Assembly (NCBI GenBank): GCA_963711095.1
Contig: CAVQCX010000016.1
Location: 46,148 to 110,147, forward strand
Origin: CAVQCX01 sp963711095
GTDB taxonomy: Bacteria; Pseudomonadota; Gammaproteobacteria; Chromatiales; Chromatiaceae
DNA length: 64,000 bases
Direction of reading: 5' to 3'
Shown here: positions 17,670 to 25,768 of the stretch, one piece after another
How the letters are laid out: each line of letters begins with the position of its first letter
How positions within the stretch are numbered: position 1 is the stretch's first letter
Translations under genes and position numbers: made by a program
Notes under the pieces: model-generated
Database searches by the model: none
What the model was told of the DNA's origin: nothing
The model's input: only the letters and a program-made list of their open reading frames with translations

Positions 17670-18337
17670 ACGCCGGCCTGATCCCTGGCGAAGTCCCAGA
17701 CCACCGGCGTATCCAGGGGGCTGCCGTCGAGCATCGGGCGGGCACCGTCCAGGTGCAGCCTGCCCTCGGCGAGCCAGCGGATCACCTGAGGGTAGATCTG
17801 GTGCTCGCGCTGCAGCACCCGGGCGGCCAGGCGGGTCGCATCGTCGTCGGGGTCCACGGCGACCCGGGCCTGGAGCACCACCGGGCCGCCGTCGAGCTCC
17901 TCGGTTACGAAGTGCACGCTGGCCCCGTGCTCGGTCTCGCCGGCCTGGATCGCCCGCTCGTGGGTATGCAGGCCGCGGAATTTCGGCAGCAGCGAGGGAT
18001 GGATGTTCAGCATCCGACCCCGATAGCGGGCGACCAGTTTGGGGCCGAGGATGCGCATGAATCCGGCGAGCACCACCAAGCCGGGCTCGAACGCGTCGAT
18101 CAGGGCCCCCAGGGCGGCATCGTAGGCCTCCCGGGACGGGAAGTCGCGATGGTCGAGCACCTGGGTCTCGATGCCGGCCCGCTGGGCACGCTCCAGCCCG
18201 AGCACCCCGGGGACGCTGCTGATCACCGCCCGGATATCCACGGGCAGCTCCTGGCCGGCGTGGTCGATGATGGCCTGCAGGTTGCTCCCACTGCCCGAGA
18301 TCAGGACCACCAGCGCAAGGCGCGGCGCCGGGTCCAT
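17666..18337 (-). CDS. purN: Phosphoribosylglycinamide formyltransferase
   Basis: Transfers the formyl group of 10-formyltetrahydrofolate to GAR in purine synthesis. From ATG 18337 the protein has 223 residues. It shows the phosphate-binding ISGSGSNLQAI, the catalytic block MLNIHPSLLPKFRGLHTHERAI (Asn and His), and HFVTEELDGGPVV with the catalytic Asp. It starts 3 bases after the purM stop and overlaps the DUF3108 gene. Confidence 0.97.
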   Translation of the reverse strand: MDPAPRLALVVLISGSGSNLQAIIDHAGQELPVDIRAVISSVPGVLGLERAQRAGIETQVLDHRDFPSREAYDAALGALIDAFEPGLVVLAGFMRILGPKLVARYRGRMLNIHPSLLPKFRGLHTHERAIQAGETEHGASVHFVTEELDGGPVVLQARVAVDPDDDATRLAARVLQREHQIYPQVIRWLAEGRLHLDGARPMLDGSPLDTPVVWDFARDQAGV

Positions 18338-18339
18338 GG

Positions 18340-19407
18340 TCAGGAGCTCGACTCGAAACGGACGCAGGGCGCGGCGTCCGGAGCCGCCAGGATCCGCCCG
18401 ATCACCCAGGGGGCCTCGCCGCGGGCGTGGAGCGTCTCCAGTGCCTTGTCCAGATCGTCCTGGGCTACCGCGACGACCATCCCGACACCGCAGTTGAAGG
18501 TGCGCAGCATCTCCGGCTCGGCCACCCCGCCGGCGCGCTGCAGCCACTGGAACACCGCCGGGCGCTGCCAGCTGAGCGGATCGATCAGCGCGCAGGTGCC
18601 CGGGGGCAGCACGCGCGGCAGGTTTTCGGGCAGCCCCCCGCCGGTGATGTGGGCCAGCGCGTGCACCTCGCACACCTCCATCAAACCCAGCAGGGCCTTG
18701 ACGTAGATCCGGGTCGGAGTCAGCAGGGCCTCTCCCAGGGGGCGGCCGTCGAGGTCGCCGGACAGGTCCGCCCCGCTCACCTCGAGGATCTTGCGGATCA
18801 GCGAGTAGCCGTTGGAGTGGGGGCCCGAGGAGGCCAGCCCGATCAGCGCATCTCCCGGGCGCACCCGGGAGGGCTCGATGATGCGACGCTTCTCAACCAC
18901 ACCGACGCAGAATCCGGCCAGGTCGTAGTCACCGGCGCCATACATCCCCGGCATCTCGGCAGTCTCGCCGCCGCTCAGGGCGCAGCCGGCCAGCTCGCAG
19001 CCGCGGGCGATGCCCTTGATCACCTCGGCGGCCACCTCGATCTCCAGGTGTCCGGTGGCATAGTAGTCGAGAAAGAACAGGGGCTCGGCGCCGCTCGCCA
19101 GGATGTCGTTGGCGCACATGGCCACCAGGTCGATGCCGATGGTGTCGTGCCTGCCGAGGGTGAGCGCCAGCTTGAGCTTGGTCCCGACCCCGTCGGTGCC
19201 GGAGACCAGCACCGGCTCCCGGTAGCGGTCCAGGGGCACCTCGAACAGGGCCCCGAAGCCACCGATGCCAGACAGCACGCCGGGGCGCAGGGTGGCGCGC
19301 ACCAGCGGTTTGATCCGCTCCACCAAGGCATTGCCTGCATCGATGTCGACACCGGCGTCGCGATAGCTCAGCGAGGCGGGGGCCGGCCCGCTTGCATCAT
19401 GCTCCAC
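18340..19407 (-). CDS. purM: Phosphoribosylformylglycinamidine cyclo-ligase
   Basis: ATP-dependent AIR synthetase of the purine pathway. I chose the GTG at 19407, which is preceded by GGGGAGG and gives 355 residues starting VEHDASGPAPASLSYRDAGVDI. The frame is open for another 26 codons upstream, without family match. Motifs seen are DAGVDIDAGNALVERIK, SGTDGVGTKLKLA, the Gly-rich ALSGGETAEMPGMY and HITGGGLPENLPRVL. It leads the purM-purN-DUF3108 operon. Confidence 0.96.
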   Translation of the reverse strand: MEHDASGPAPASLSYRDAGVDIDAGNALVERIKPLVRATLRPGVLSGIGGFGALFEVPLDRYREPVLVSGTDGVGTKLKLALTLGRHDTIGIDLVAMCANDILASGAEPLFFLDYYATGHLEIEVAAEVIKGIARGCELAGCALSGGETAEMPGMYGAGDYDLAGFCVGVVEKRRIIEPSRVRPGDALIGLASSGPHSNGYSLIRKILEVSGADLSGDLDGRPLGEALLTPTRIYVKALLGLMEVCEVHALAHITGGGLPENLPRVLPPGTCALIDPLSWQRPAVFQWLQRAGGVAEPEMLRTFNCGVGMVVAVAQDDLDKALETLHARGEAPWVIGRILAAPDAAPCVRFESSS

Positions 19408-19569
19408 GTGAACCTCCCCTGGAACTGGCCGGCGGGACCTGAAAGGCCGGGGTCCCAGTGTACCAGCAGACAAGGGGTTTCTCACCGTATCGGGGGTGTC
19501 TGCTCGTGGCCGGGAGCGCCCGCTCCGGCGCTTAGACAGCGGCCGGGGGGCGCGCTAGAATCGCGCTCT

Positions 19570-20733
19570 ATGCGCTGGCCGTGCCTCAAATGGAAGCGCC
19601 GCCCCCGGGCGGATACGGGCTGTTGCGGGCTGCTCGCGCAGGCGCTGCTGGCGCTGCTGCTGCTCGGGGCCGGCGATCACGTGGGCGCCGCCGAGGTCGA
19701 GGGGCTCTACAAGGCCCAGGTCCCGGTCGCCGACCAGGGACCGGCCGAGCGTGCGCGGGGCATGAGCGAGGCGTTTCGCCTGGTCGTGCTCCAAGTCACC
19801 GGGCATCGCGACGCCCCGACTGCGGCGCGCCGGGTCGATGCCTCGCGCTTCGTCGAGCAGTTCCGCTACGTCACGGACCAGGAGTCGCAGGCACAGCCGT
19901 CACAGCCGGCACAGCAGGCCTCCCCGGGGCTCGCGCTGAGGGTCCAGTTCGACAAGGCGGCCGTGGACGGCTGGCTGCGCGACCAGGGGCTGGGGGTCTC
20001 GGTGGCCAGCCGGCCCGGCACCCTGCTGTGGCTCGGCATCGAGCACGACGGGCAGCGCGAGCTGTTCGTGCCGGACCTCGACCCGGAGACCACCCGGCTG
20101 ATCCGGTCAAAGGCCGCAGCGCGCGGCCTGACCATCGTCTTTCCGCTTGCCGATCTGGAGGACCGCGGCCGGCTCAGCGCCGCCACACTCTGGGCGGATG
20201 CCCCCGACAGCCTGCGGGCCGCATCCCAGCGCTACCGTCCGGATGTGGTGCTGAGCGGACGGCTGAGCCGGGCGGGTGTCGGCGGTTGGTCCGCCCAATG
20301 GACCCTGCTGCAGGGCGATCGGGTCGAGCGCTGGCATGACCAGCAGGCCGATCTCGCGGCCGCCATCGGCGGCGGGCTGGGGAAGACGGCGGATGCGCTG
20401 GGCGCCGTGGGCTCAGTTCCGCGGTCGGTCCCCGGTACGCCCGGTGTCCTGCAGCTAAGGGTGAGCAACGTGCTCAGCCTTGCCGACTACGAGCGGGTGC
20501 GCCAGCACCTGGAATCCCTGCCATCGGTGCGGTCCGTGGAGCTCCTCGCGCTGGAGCCCGACGCCGTGCGACTGAGCCTCACCGCCGGCTCCGAGGAGGC
20601 GGTGCTCGTGCAGTCTCTGGAGATCGGCCGCCTGCTGGCGCCGGTGTTCGGCGGCGTGGCTGCGCCGCCCGATGCCCGCCCAGCAGCGCTGGGGGTCAGC
20701 GCCCCCGTCCTGGAATACCGCTTGAGCCCGTGA
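19570..20733 (+). CDS. DUF2066 exported protein
   Basis: A 387-residue exported protein with an N-terminal hydrophobic segment (GLLAQALLALLLLGAGDHVGA). The DUF2066 region covers most of the mature part: LYKAQVPVADQGPAERARGMSEAF, then VVLQVTGH, and a second module with PDVVLSGRLSR and GLGKTADAL. Function is unknown; the gene is conserved beside purM in gammaproteobacteria, as here, where it is divergent from it. Its stop overlaps the GTG start of the next gene. Confidence 0.85.
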   Translation: MRWPCLKWKRRPRADTGCCGLLAQALLALLLLGAGDHVGAAEVEGLYKAQVPVADQGPAERARGMSEAFRLVVLQVTGHRDAPTAARRVDASRFVEQFRYVTDQESQAQPSQPAQQASPGLALRVQFDKAAVDGWLRDQGLGVSVASRPGTLLWLGIEHDGQRELFVPDLDPETTRLIRSKAAARGLTIVFPLADLEDRGRLSAATLWADAPDSLRAASQRYRPDVVLSGRLSRAGVGGWSAQWTLLQGDRVERWHDQQADLAAAIGGGLGKTADALGAVGSVPRSVPGTPGVLQLRVSNVLSLADYERVRQHLESLPSVRSVELLALEPDAVRLSLTAGSEEAVLVQSLEIGRLLAPVFGGVAAPPDARPAALGVSAPVLEYRLSP

Positions 20734-21290
20734 GAGCGCGCGATACCCCGAACCTGATCACGGTTGCGCGCATGCTCCTGGTGATCCCGGTCGCCTGGAC
20801 GATCGTAAAAGCACACTTTGGCCAAGCCCTGCTGCTGTTCGCAGCCGCCGGATTCTCCGACGCCTTGGACGGCTATCTCGCCAAGCGGTTCGGTTGGCAG
20901 AGCCGCCTGGGGTCCCTGCTCGACCCGGCCGCCGATAAGTTGATGCTGGTGATCTCCTACCTGGCCCTGGGGTGGCAGGGCCTGGTGCCCCACTGGCTGG
21001 TGGCTGCGGTGATCCTGCGCGATCTGGTGATCGTCGGTGGTGCGATCGCCTACCATGTGCTGATCGCGCCGCTGGAGGGCCAGCCGAGCCTACTGAGCAA
21101 GGCCAACACCCTGGCCCAGATCATCCTGGTGCTGGCGGTGGTGGCGGACCGGGCGGTGTTGCCGGCGCCCGACTGGGTGCTCGATGGCCTGATCTGGGTC
21201 GTGGCGCTCACCACGCTCGCCAGCGGTGTCGCCTATGTCTGGGTCTGGAGCCACCGCTCTCTGCTCGACGCACACAAGGGCCGGGAATGA
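20730..21290 (+). CDS. CDP-alcohol phosphatidyltransferase (PgsA-like)
   Basis: Membrane enzyme of phospholipid head-group transfer, 186 residues, with several hydrophobic segments. The family signature is complete: Asp44, Asp47-Gly48, Ala51-Lys52, Gly61, Asp65 and Asp69, with Lys in place of the usual Arg. The substrate could be glycerol-3-phosphate (PgsA role) or another alcohol; sequence alone does not decide. The GTG start forms a GTGA overlap with the DUF2066 stop, and the stop overlaps the ATG of the PerM-like gene, so the three genes are one operon. Confidence 0.88.
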   Translation: MRARDTPNLITVARMLLVIPVAWTIVKAHFGQALLLFAAAGFSDALDGYLAKRFGWQSRLGSLLDPAADKLMLVISYLALGWQGLVPHWLVAAVILRDLVIVGGAIAYHVLIAPLEGQPSLLSKANTLAQIILVLAVVADRAVLPAPDWVLDGLIWVVALTTLASGVAYVWVWSHRSLLDAHKGRE

Positions 21291-22480
21291 GTGACTCCCA
21301 GAAATGGCTGGTGCTCGCGGGGGTCGCCGGCACTGGCTGGATCATCTACCTCCTTTCCCCGATCCTCATGCCGTTCTTGCTGAGCGCCCTGCTGGCCTAT
21401 CTCGGCGATCCGCTCGCCGACCGGCTGGAGGCCCACCGCCTGCCCCGCACCCTGGCTGTGGGCATAGTGTTCGTCGGGCTGCTTGCCGCCCTGGTGGTGC
21501 TGGCCCTGGTGCTGGTGCCGCGCCTGGAGCAGCAGATCAGCGTATTCATCCAGCGGTTTCCCGAGTATCTGGCATGGATCAAAGGCACGGTGCTGCCCTG
21601 GGCGCGCAGCCACTTCGGCCTGGAAGGCAACCTGAAGGAGGTCGCGCTCATCCAGAAGGTGTTGGCCGATCACTGGAGCCAGGCGGGAGGCATGGTCGCA
21701 TGGATGCTGGCGTCGGTGTCCCGGTCGGGGCTCGCCGTGCTCGGCTGGCTGGCGAACCTGGTGCTGGTGCCGGTGCTGACCTTCTATCTGCTGCGCGATT
21801 GGGACCTGCTGACCGCACGGATCGCAGCCGTGCTGCCGCACTCGGTGCGTGCCACCACGGTACAGCTGGCAGTGGAGTCCGACCGGGTGTTGGGGGCCTT
21901 CCTGCGCGGCCAGCTCCTGGTCATGCTCGGACTGGGGATCATCTACACCACCGGGCTCGGGCTGGTCGGGCTCGACTTCGCCCTGCTGATCGGGATGCTG
22001 GCGGGGCTGGTCAGCTTCGTGCCCTACCTGGGCCTGATCCTGGGGATAGTCGTCGCCGGCACCGCCTCGGTGCTGCAGTTCCAAGGGCCTGATCAGCTGC
22101 TCTGGATCGCCCTGGTGTTCGGCCTGGGCCAGCTGGCGGAGGGCATGCTGCTGACCCCCAGGCTGGTGGGCAACCGGATCGGTCTGCACCCCGTGGCGGT
22201 GATCTTCGCAGTCATGGCGGGGGCCCAGCTTTACGGCTTCCTGGGCGTGCTGCTGGCCCTGCCCGTGGCCGCGGTGGGCATGGTGCTGGTGCGCCACGCC
22301 TACCAGCGCTACTGCGAGACCGTCTACGCCGGACCGCAGGGCCATGCCGGTAGAAGAGCCGTAGGAGGCCAGCCCCCTGGCCGATTCAGCGTGGGAGCGG
22401 CGCCCTCGCCGCGATGGTCTCGCCCCGGCGCCGGACACATCTCTTGTAGGAGGCCGGCCCCCTGGCCGATTCGAGCATAG
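21287..22480 (+). CDS. AI-2E family (PerM-like) transporter with a repeat-encoded tail
   Basis: Polytopic inner-membrane protein of the PerM/AI-2E transporter family. About eight hydrophobic segments are visible, including the pairs WIIYLLSPILMPFLLSALLAY and LVSFVPYLGLILGIVVAGTAS, and the family motif FGLGQLAEGMLLTPRLVGNRIGLHPV. The ATG overlaps the upstream stop (ATGA). The family-like sequence ends near RYCETVYAG, about residue 350. From 22361 onward the frame runs through REP-type palindromes, so residues 359-397 (GRRAVGGQPPG... to the stop) are repeat-encoded. The transported substrate is unknown. Confidence 0.87.
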   Translation: MSDSQKWLVLAGVAGTGWIIYLLSPILMPFLLSALLAYLGDPLADRLEAHRLPRTLAVGIVFVGLLAALVVLALVLVPRLEQQISVFIQRFPEYLAWIKGTVLPWARSHFGLEGNLKEVALIQKVLADHWSQAGGMVAWMLASVSRSGLAVLGWLANLVLVPVLTFYLLRDWDLLTARIAAVLPHSVRATTVQLAVESDRVLGAFLRGQLLVMLGLGIIYTTGLGLVGLDFALLIGMLAGLVSFVPYLGLILGIVVAGTASVLQFQGPDQLLWIALVFGLGQLAEGMLLTPRLVGNRIGLHPVAVIFAVMAGAQLYGFLGVLLALPVAAVGMVLVRHAYQRYCETVYAGPQGHAGRRAVGGQPPGRFSVGAAPSPRWSRPGAGHISCRRPAPWPIRA

Positions 22481-22868
22481 CGCCGGGCAGCGCCCCACAA
22501 TGAATCCCGCCGGGGGCGGTGCTCCCCAGGGGTGGCGGTCAGTCGAGGCCCGGGACCCTTCGATGTAGGAGGCCAGCCCTCTGGCCGATTCGGCACCCCG
22601 GGAGCCCCCCTTATAAAGCCAAGGTCAGAGGCCCCCCTGTGGGAGCGGTTCCCTTGTGGGAGCGGCGCCCTCGCCGCGATGGTCTCGCCCCGGCGCCGGA
22701 CACATCTCTTGTAGGAGGCCGGCCCCCTGGCCGATTCGAGCATAGCGCCGGGCAGCGCCCCACAATGAATCCCGCCGGGGGCGGTGCTCCCCCAGGGGTG
22801 GCGGTCAGTCGAGGCCCGGGACCCTTCGATGTAGGAGGCCAGCCCTCTGGCCGATTCGGCACCCCGGG
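22361..22868. repeat. REP-like palindrome cluster with a 212-base near-perfect direct duplication
   Basis: Between convergent perM-like and nuoN genes. Five GTAGGAGG elements (22361, about 22446, 22565, 22711 and 22830) have stems GGCCAG/CTGGCC or a near match and end in CGATTC. Two GTGGGAGCGGCG elements lie at 22391 and 22656. Segment 22391-22602 is repeated at 22656-22868 with one difference seen, a C4 versus C5 run. The first element lies inside the transporter reading frame. Confidence 0.88.
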
Positions 22869-22871
22869 GGC

Positions 22872-24287
22872 TCAGCCCCCCACAAGAAACGGCTGCGCGT
22901 AGATCCCGACGCCGACGGTGAGCACCGCCGCGCTGGCCAGCACCAGCCCAGTGCCGAAGGAAAGGCGTGCCGCAGGCGCGGCTTGCGCCTCCTCGGCGGC
23001 GCTGAAGAACACGACCAGGATTCGCAGGTAGTAGAAGAAGGATGCGGCGGTCGCCAGCGCCAGCACCAGGGCGAGACCGTACCAGCCACCCTGCAGGGCT
23101 GCGAGGAACACCAGCAGCTTGGCGAAAAAGCCGGCCGTCGGCGGCAGACCCGCCAGGGACAGCACGCCAACGGCCAGCACCAGCCCCAGCCAGGGGTGGC
23201 GTCGGCCCAGGCCGCGGTAGGATTCCAGGTCTTCGCGATCGCCGCTCTCTCCGGCGAGCACCGCTATGACGCCGAGCACGGCGATGTTCATCACCGTGTA
23301 GGCCAGCCCGTAGTACAGCGCGGCCTGATAGCCGCTCTCGCCGCCGCTCGCCAGGGCAGCCAGCACGTAGCCGAAGTGGGCGACGGTGGAGTATCCGAGC
23401 AGGCGCTTGAGGTTCTGCTGGCGCAGCGCCAGCAGGTTACCTACCACCATGCCGGCGGCGGCCAGGACCCCCAGCAGGGGCAGAAAATGGGTCCAGACCG
23501 CCGCCATCTGATGGACCACCAGGCGGCTGAGGAACACCAGCATGGCCACCTTGGCCACGGTGCCCAGCAGGGAGGTGACCGGCACCGGGGCCCCCTGATA
23601 GATGTCGGCGGTCCACATGTGGAAGGGCACCACCGCCAGCTCGAAGCCGATGGCCACCAGCAGCAGCGCGGTGCCGATGGTCACGAGCAGAGGTATCCCG
23701 TGGGGCCCCGCCGCGGCAGCGGCGATGGCGCTGCTGTCCAGGGTGCCGGCGCCGGCATAGATCAGCGCCATGCCGTACAGGAAGAACGCGGCCGCCAGGC
23801 CCGAGAGCACGGCGAACTTGAGGCCTGCTTCGATCGCACCGGGGCGCCGGGGCTGCCAGGCGACAAGCGCGAACAAGGGTACCGCGATCAGCTCCATGGC
23901 CAGGAATCCGGTCAGCAGATCGGCGGTGGACACCAGCATGAACATGCCCAGAGTGGCGAACAGTATCAGGCCGCAAAAGGCCTCGTTGACCTCGCCCGTC
24001 GTCGGGCCGTAATGCCTGGCCAGCAGCACGGTGGCCAGCGCCCCCGCCGCGGACAGGGCGACGAAGCCCGCTGAGGTCCCATCGACGATGATCAGACCCT
24101 GGATGATGTGAGTCTGGCCCCACGGCAGCACGCCCGCACCGCCCGCCGCCACCAGCAGCACCAGGGTCAGGCCATAGGCCAGGCGCCCGCGGTCGGCGAC
24201 CGGCAGCACCCCGGCCAGCAGCACCGCCAGCCCCCCGAGGCCCGCAACGATGTAAGGGGTGAGCAGGACGAGGTCAGTGGACGACAT
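22872..24287 (-). CDS. nuoN: NADH-quinone oxidoreductase subunit N
   Basis: Antiporter-like proton-pumping membrane subunit of complex I; 471 residues with about 14 hydrophobic segments. The proton channel motifs include AMELIAVPLFALVAW, with the conserved Glu of the fourth or fifth helix, and LLLVAIGFELAVVPFHMWTADIYQGAPVPVTSLLGTVAKVAML, with the second-channel residues. LKRLLGYSTVAHFGYVLAAL is the NuoN/MrpD signature. It is the last gene of the nuo operon and overlaps nuoM by 14 bases. Its 3' end abuts the REP cluster. Confidence 0.96.
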   Translation of the reverse strand: MSSTDLVLLTPYIVAGLGGLAVLLAGVLPVADRGRLAYGLTLVLLVAAGGAGVLPWGQTHIIQGLIIVDGTSAGFVALSAAGALATVLLARHYGPTTGEVNEAFCGLILFATLGMFMLVSTADLLTGFLAMELIAVPLFALVAWQPRRPGAIEAGLKFAVLSGLAAAFFLYGMALIYAGAGTLDSSAIAAAAAGPHGIPLLVTIGTALLLVAIGFELAVVPFHMWTADIYQGAPVPVTSLLGTVAKVAMLVFLSRLVVHQMAAVWTHFLPLLGVLAAAGMVVGNLLALRQQNLKRLLGYSTVAHFGYVLAALASGGESGYQAALYYGLAYTVMNIAVLGVIAVLAGESGDREDLESYRGLGRRHPWLGLVLAVGVLSLAGLPPTAGFFAKLLVFLAALQGGWYGLALVLALATAASFFYYLRILVVFFSAAEEAQAAPAARLSFGTGLVLASAAVLTVGVGIYAQPFLVGG

Positions 24288-25758
24288 GGTGCGGGATGGC
24301 TCCGGGACTGACTGAGGTGAGATCGGCGATGCCAGCGGTGACGGACTGTATGGGATCGAGGAAGCTGGCGGGATAGAGCCCCAGCCACAGCACCAGCGCC
24401 ACCAGCGCGCCGAGCACCAGGGTCTCGCGCATCCCCAAATCGGGCAGCGCCACCTCCTCCTTGAGCGGACCGAGCATGCTGCGCTCGTACATGCGCAGGA
24501 AATAGGTCACGCTCACCACGATGCCGGCGGTGGCCAGCGCGGCCCACAGCAGATGGCTCTGCACACTGCCGGACAGCACCAGAAACTCGCCCACGAAGTT
24601 CGCCAGCCCGGGTAATCCGACGCTGGTCAGCACGAACAGCAGCAGCAGCACGCCCATGCGCGGCATCGGCCGGTACCAGCCGCCCATGGCCGCCAGCGCG
24701 GTGGAGCGGCCGCGATCGGCGATGCAGCCGACCACGGCGAACAGACCGGCCACGGCCACGCCATGGGCCAGCAGCAGATACACCGCCCCGGTGAGGCTCT
24801 GCAGCTGCCAGGCGAACAGGCCCAGCACCACCAGGCCCATGTGGCTGATGCTGGAATAGGCGATCACCCGCTTCATGTCGTCCTGCACCAGGGCCAGCAG
24901 GCCGGCATAGATGACGCCCGCGGCGCCCAGGGCGATGCCCAACGGCGCGAAGGCCTGTGCGCCCTCGGGAAACAGCGGCAGGCACAGGCGCAGGATGCCG
25001 TAGGCGCCGACGTTGGCCATGGCCCCCGACAGCAGGATGGTCACCGGCGGCTCGGCCTCGCAGTAAGCGTCAGGTGCCCAAACGTGCAACGGCAGCATGG
25101 GCACCTTGACGGCGAAGGCCGCCAGAAAGCCCAGCATCAGCCACAGGCTGAGCTCGGCCGACATGGGCGTGTGCAGCAGCTGGAAATAGTCGAAGGTGTA
25201 GCTGCCGCTATGCTGGCCATGCACTAGGTAGAGCCCGACCAGCGAGACCAGCATCAGCAGCGAGCCGGCGACGGTGAGCAGAAAGAACTTCATCGCAGCC
25301 GGTGCCGCTCGGGGGCCGCCGCGCAGGGCGATCAGGAAGTAGATGGGGACGATCATCACTTCCCAGAAGACGTAGAACAGCATCAGATCCAGGGCCGTCA
25401 GCACGCCCATGATGCCGCCTTCAGCCGCCAGTAGCAGGGGGCCGAAGGTGCCCCAGTCGCGGATCCGCTGCCAGCCCACCAGGATCGCGACCAGGCTTAC
25501 CACCGCCGTCAGCAGGCACAGCACCAGGCTGAGCCCGTCCATGGCCAGCAGATACTGCACCCCGATGGCCGGGATCCACGGGGCCTGCTCCCGGACAAAG
25601 AAGCCGGCTCCCGCCCCGGACCACAGCGCGAGTCCTGCCGCCAGCTCGGCCATCGCGATGCCGAGGGTGGCGTATCTCGCCGTCTCGTGACACTGGCGCA
25701 GCGCCCACCACACCACGAAGCCGCCGATCAGCGGCAGAAACACCAGTAGGCTCAGCAT
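24274..25758 (-). CDS. nuoM: NADH-quinone oxidoreductase subunit M
   Basis: Antiporter-like proton-pumping subunit of complex I. From ATG 25758 (MLSLLVFLPLIGGFVVWW) it has 494 residues. Key motifs are FYVFWEVMIVPIYFLIAL (conserved Glu), FLAAFAVKVPMLPLHVWAPDAYCEAEPPVTILLSGAMANVGAYGILR (conserved Lys and His) and MKRVIAYSSISHMGLVVLGLF. It starts 10 bases after the corrected nuoL stop. Confidence 0.96.
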   Translation of the reverse strand: MLSLLVFLPLIGGFVVWWALRQCHETARYATLGIAMAELAAGLALWSGAGAGFFVREQAPWIPAIGVQYLLAMDGLSLVLCLLTAVVSLVAILVGWQRIRDWGTFGPLLLAAEGGIMGVLTALDLMLFYVFWEVMIVPIYFLIALRGGPRAAPAAMKFFLLTVAGSLLMLVSLVGLYLVHGQHSGSYTFDYFQLLHTPMSAELSLWLMLGFLAAFAVKVPMLPLHVWAPDAYCEAEPPVTILLSGAMANVGAYGILRLCLPLFPEGAQAFAPLGIALGAAGVIYAGLLALVQDDMKRVIAYSSISHMGLVVLGLFAWQLQSLTGAVYLLLAHGVAVAGLFAVVGCIADRGRSTALAAMGGWYRPMPRMGVLLLLFVLTSVGLPGLANFVGEFLVLSGSVQSHLLWAALATAGIVVSVTYFLRMYERSMLGPLKEEVALPDLGMRETLVLGALVALVLWLGLYPASFLDPIQSVTAGIADLTSVSPGAIPHHVVH

Positions 25759-25768
25759 CTCTGACCCT

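Noticed and set aside
18427..20733. 768-codon plus-strand protein
   Set aside because: The first 380 codons are antisense to purM; the real DUF2066 gene starts at 19570.
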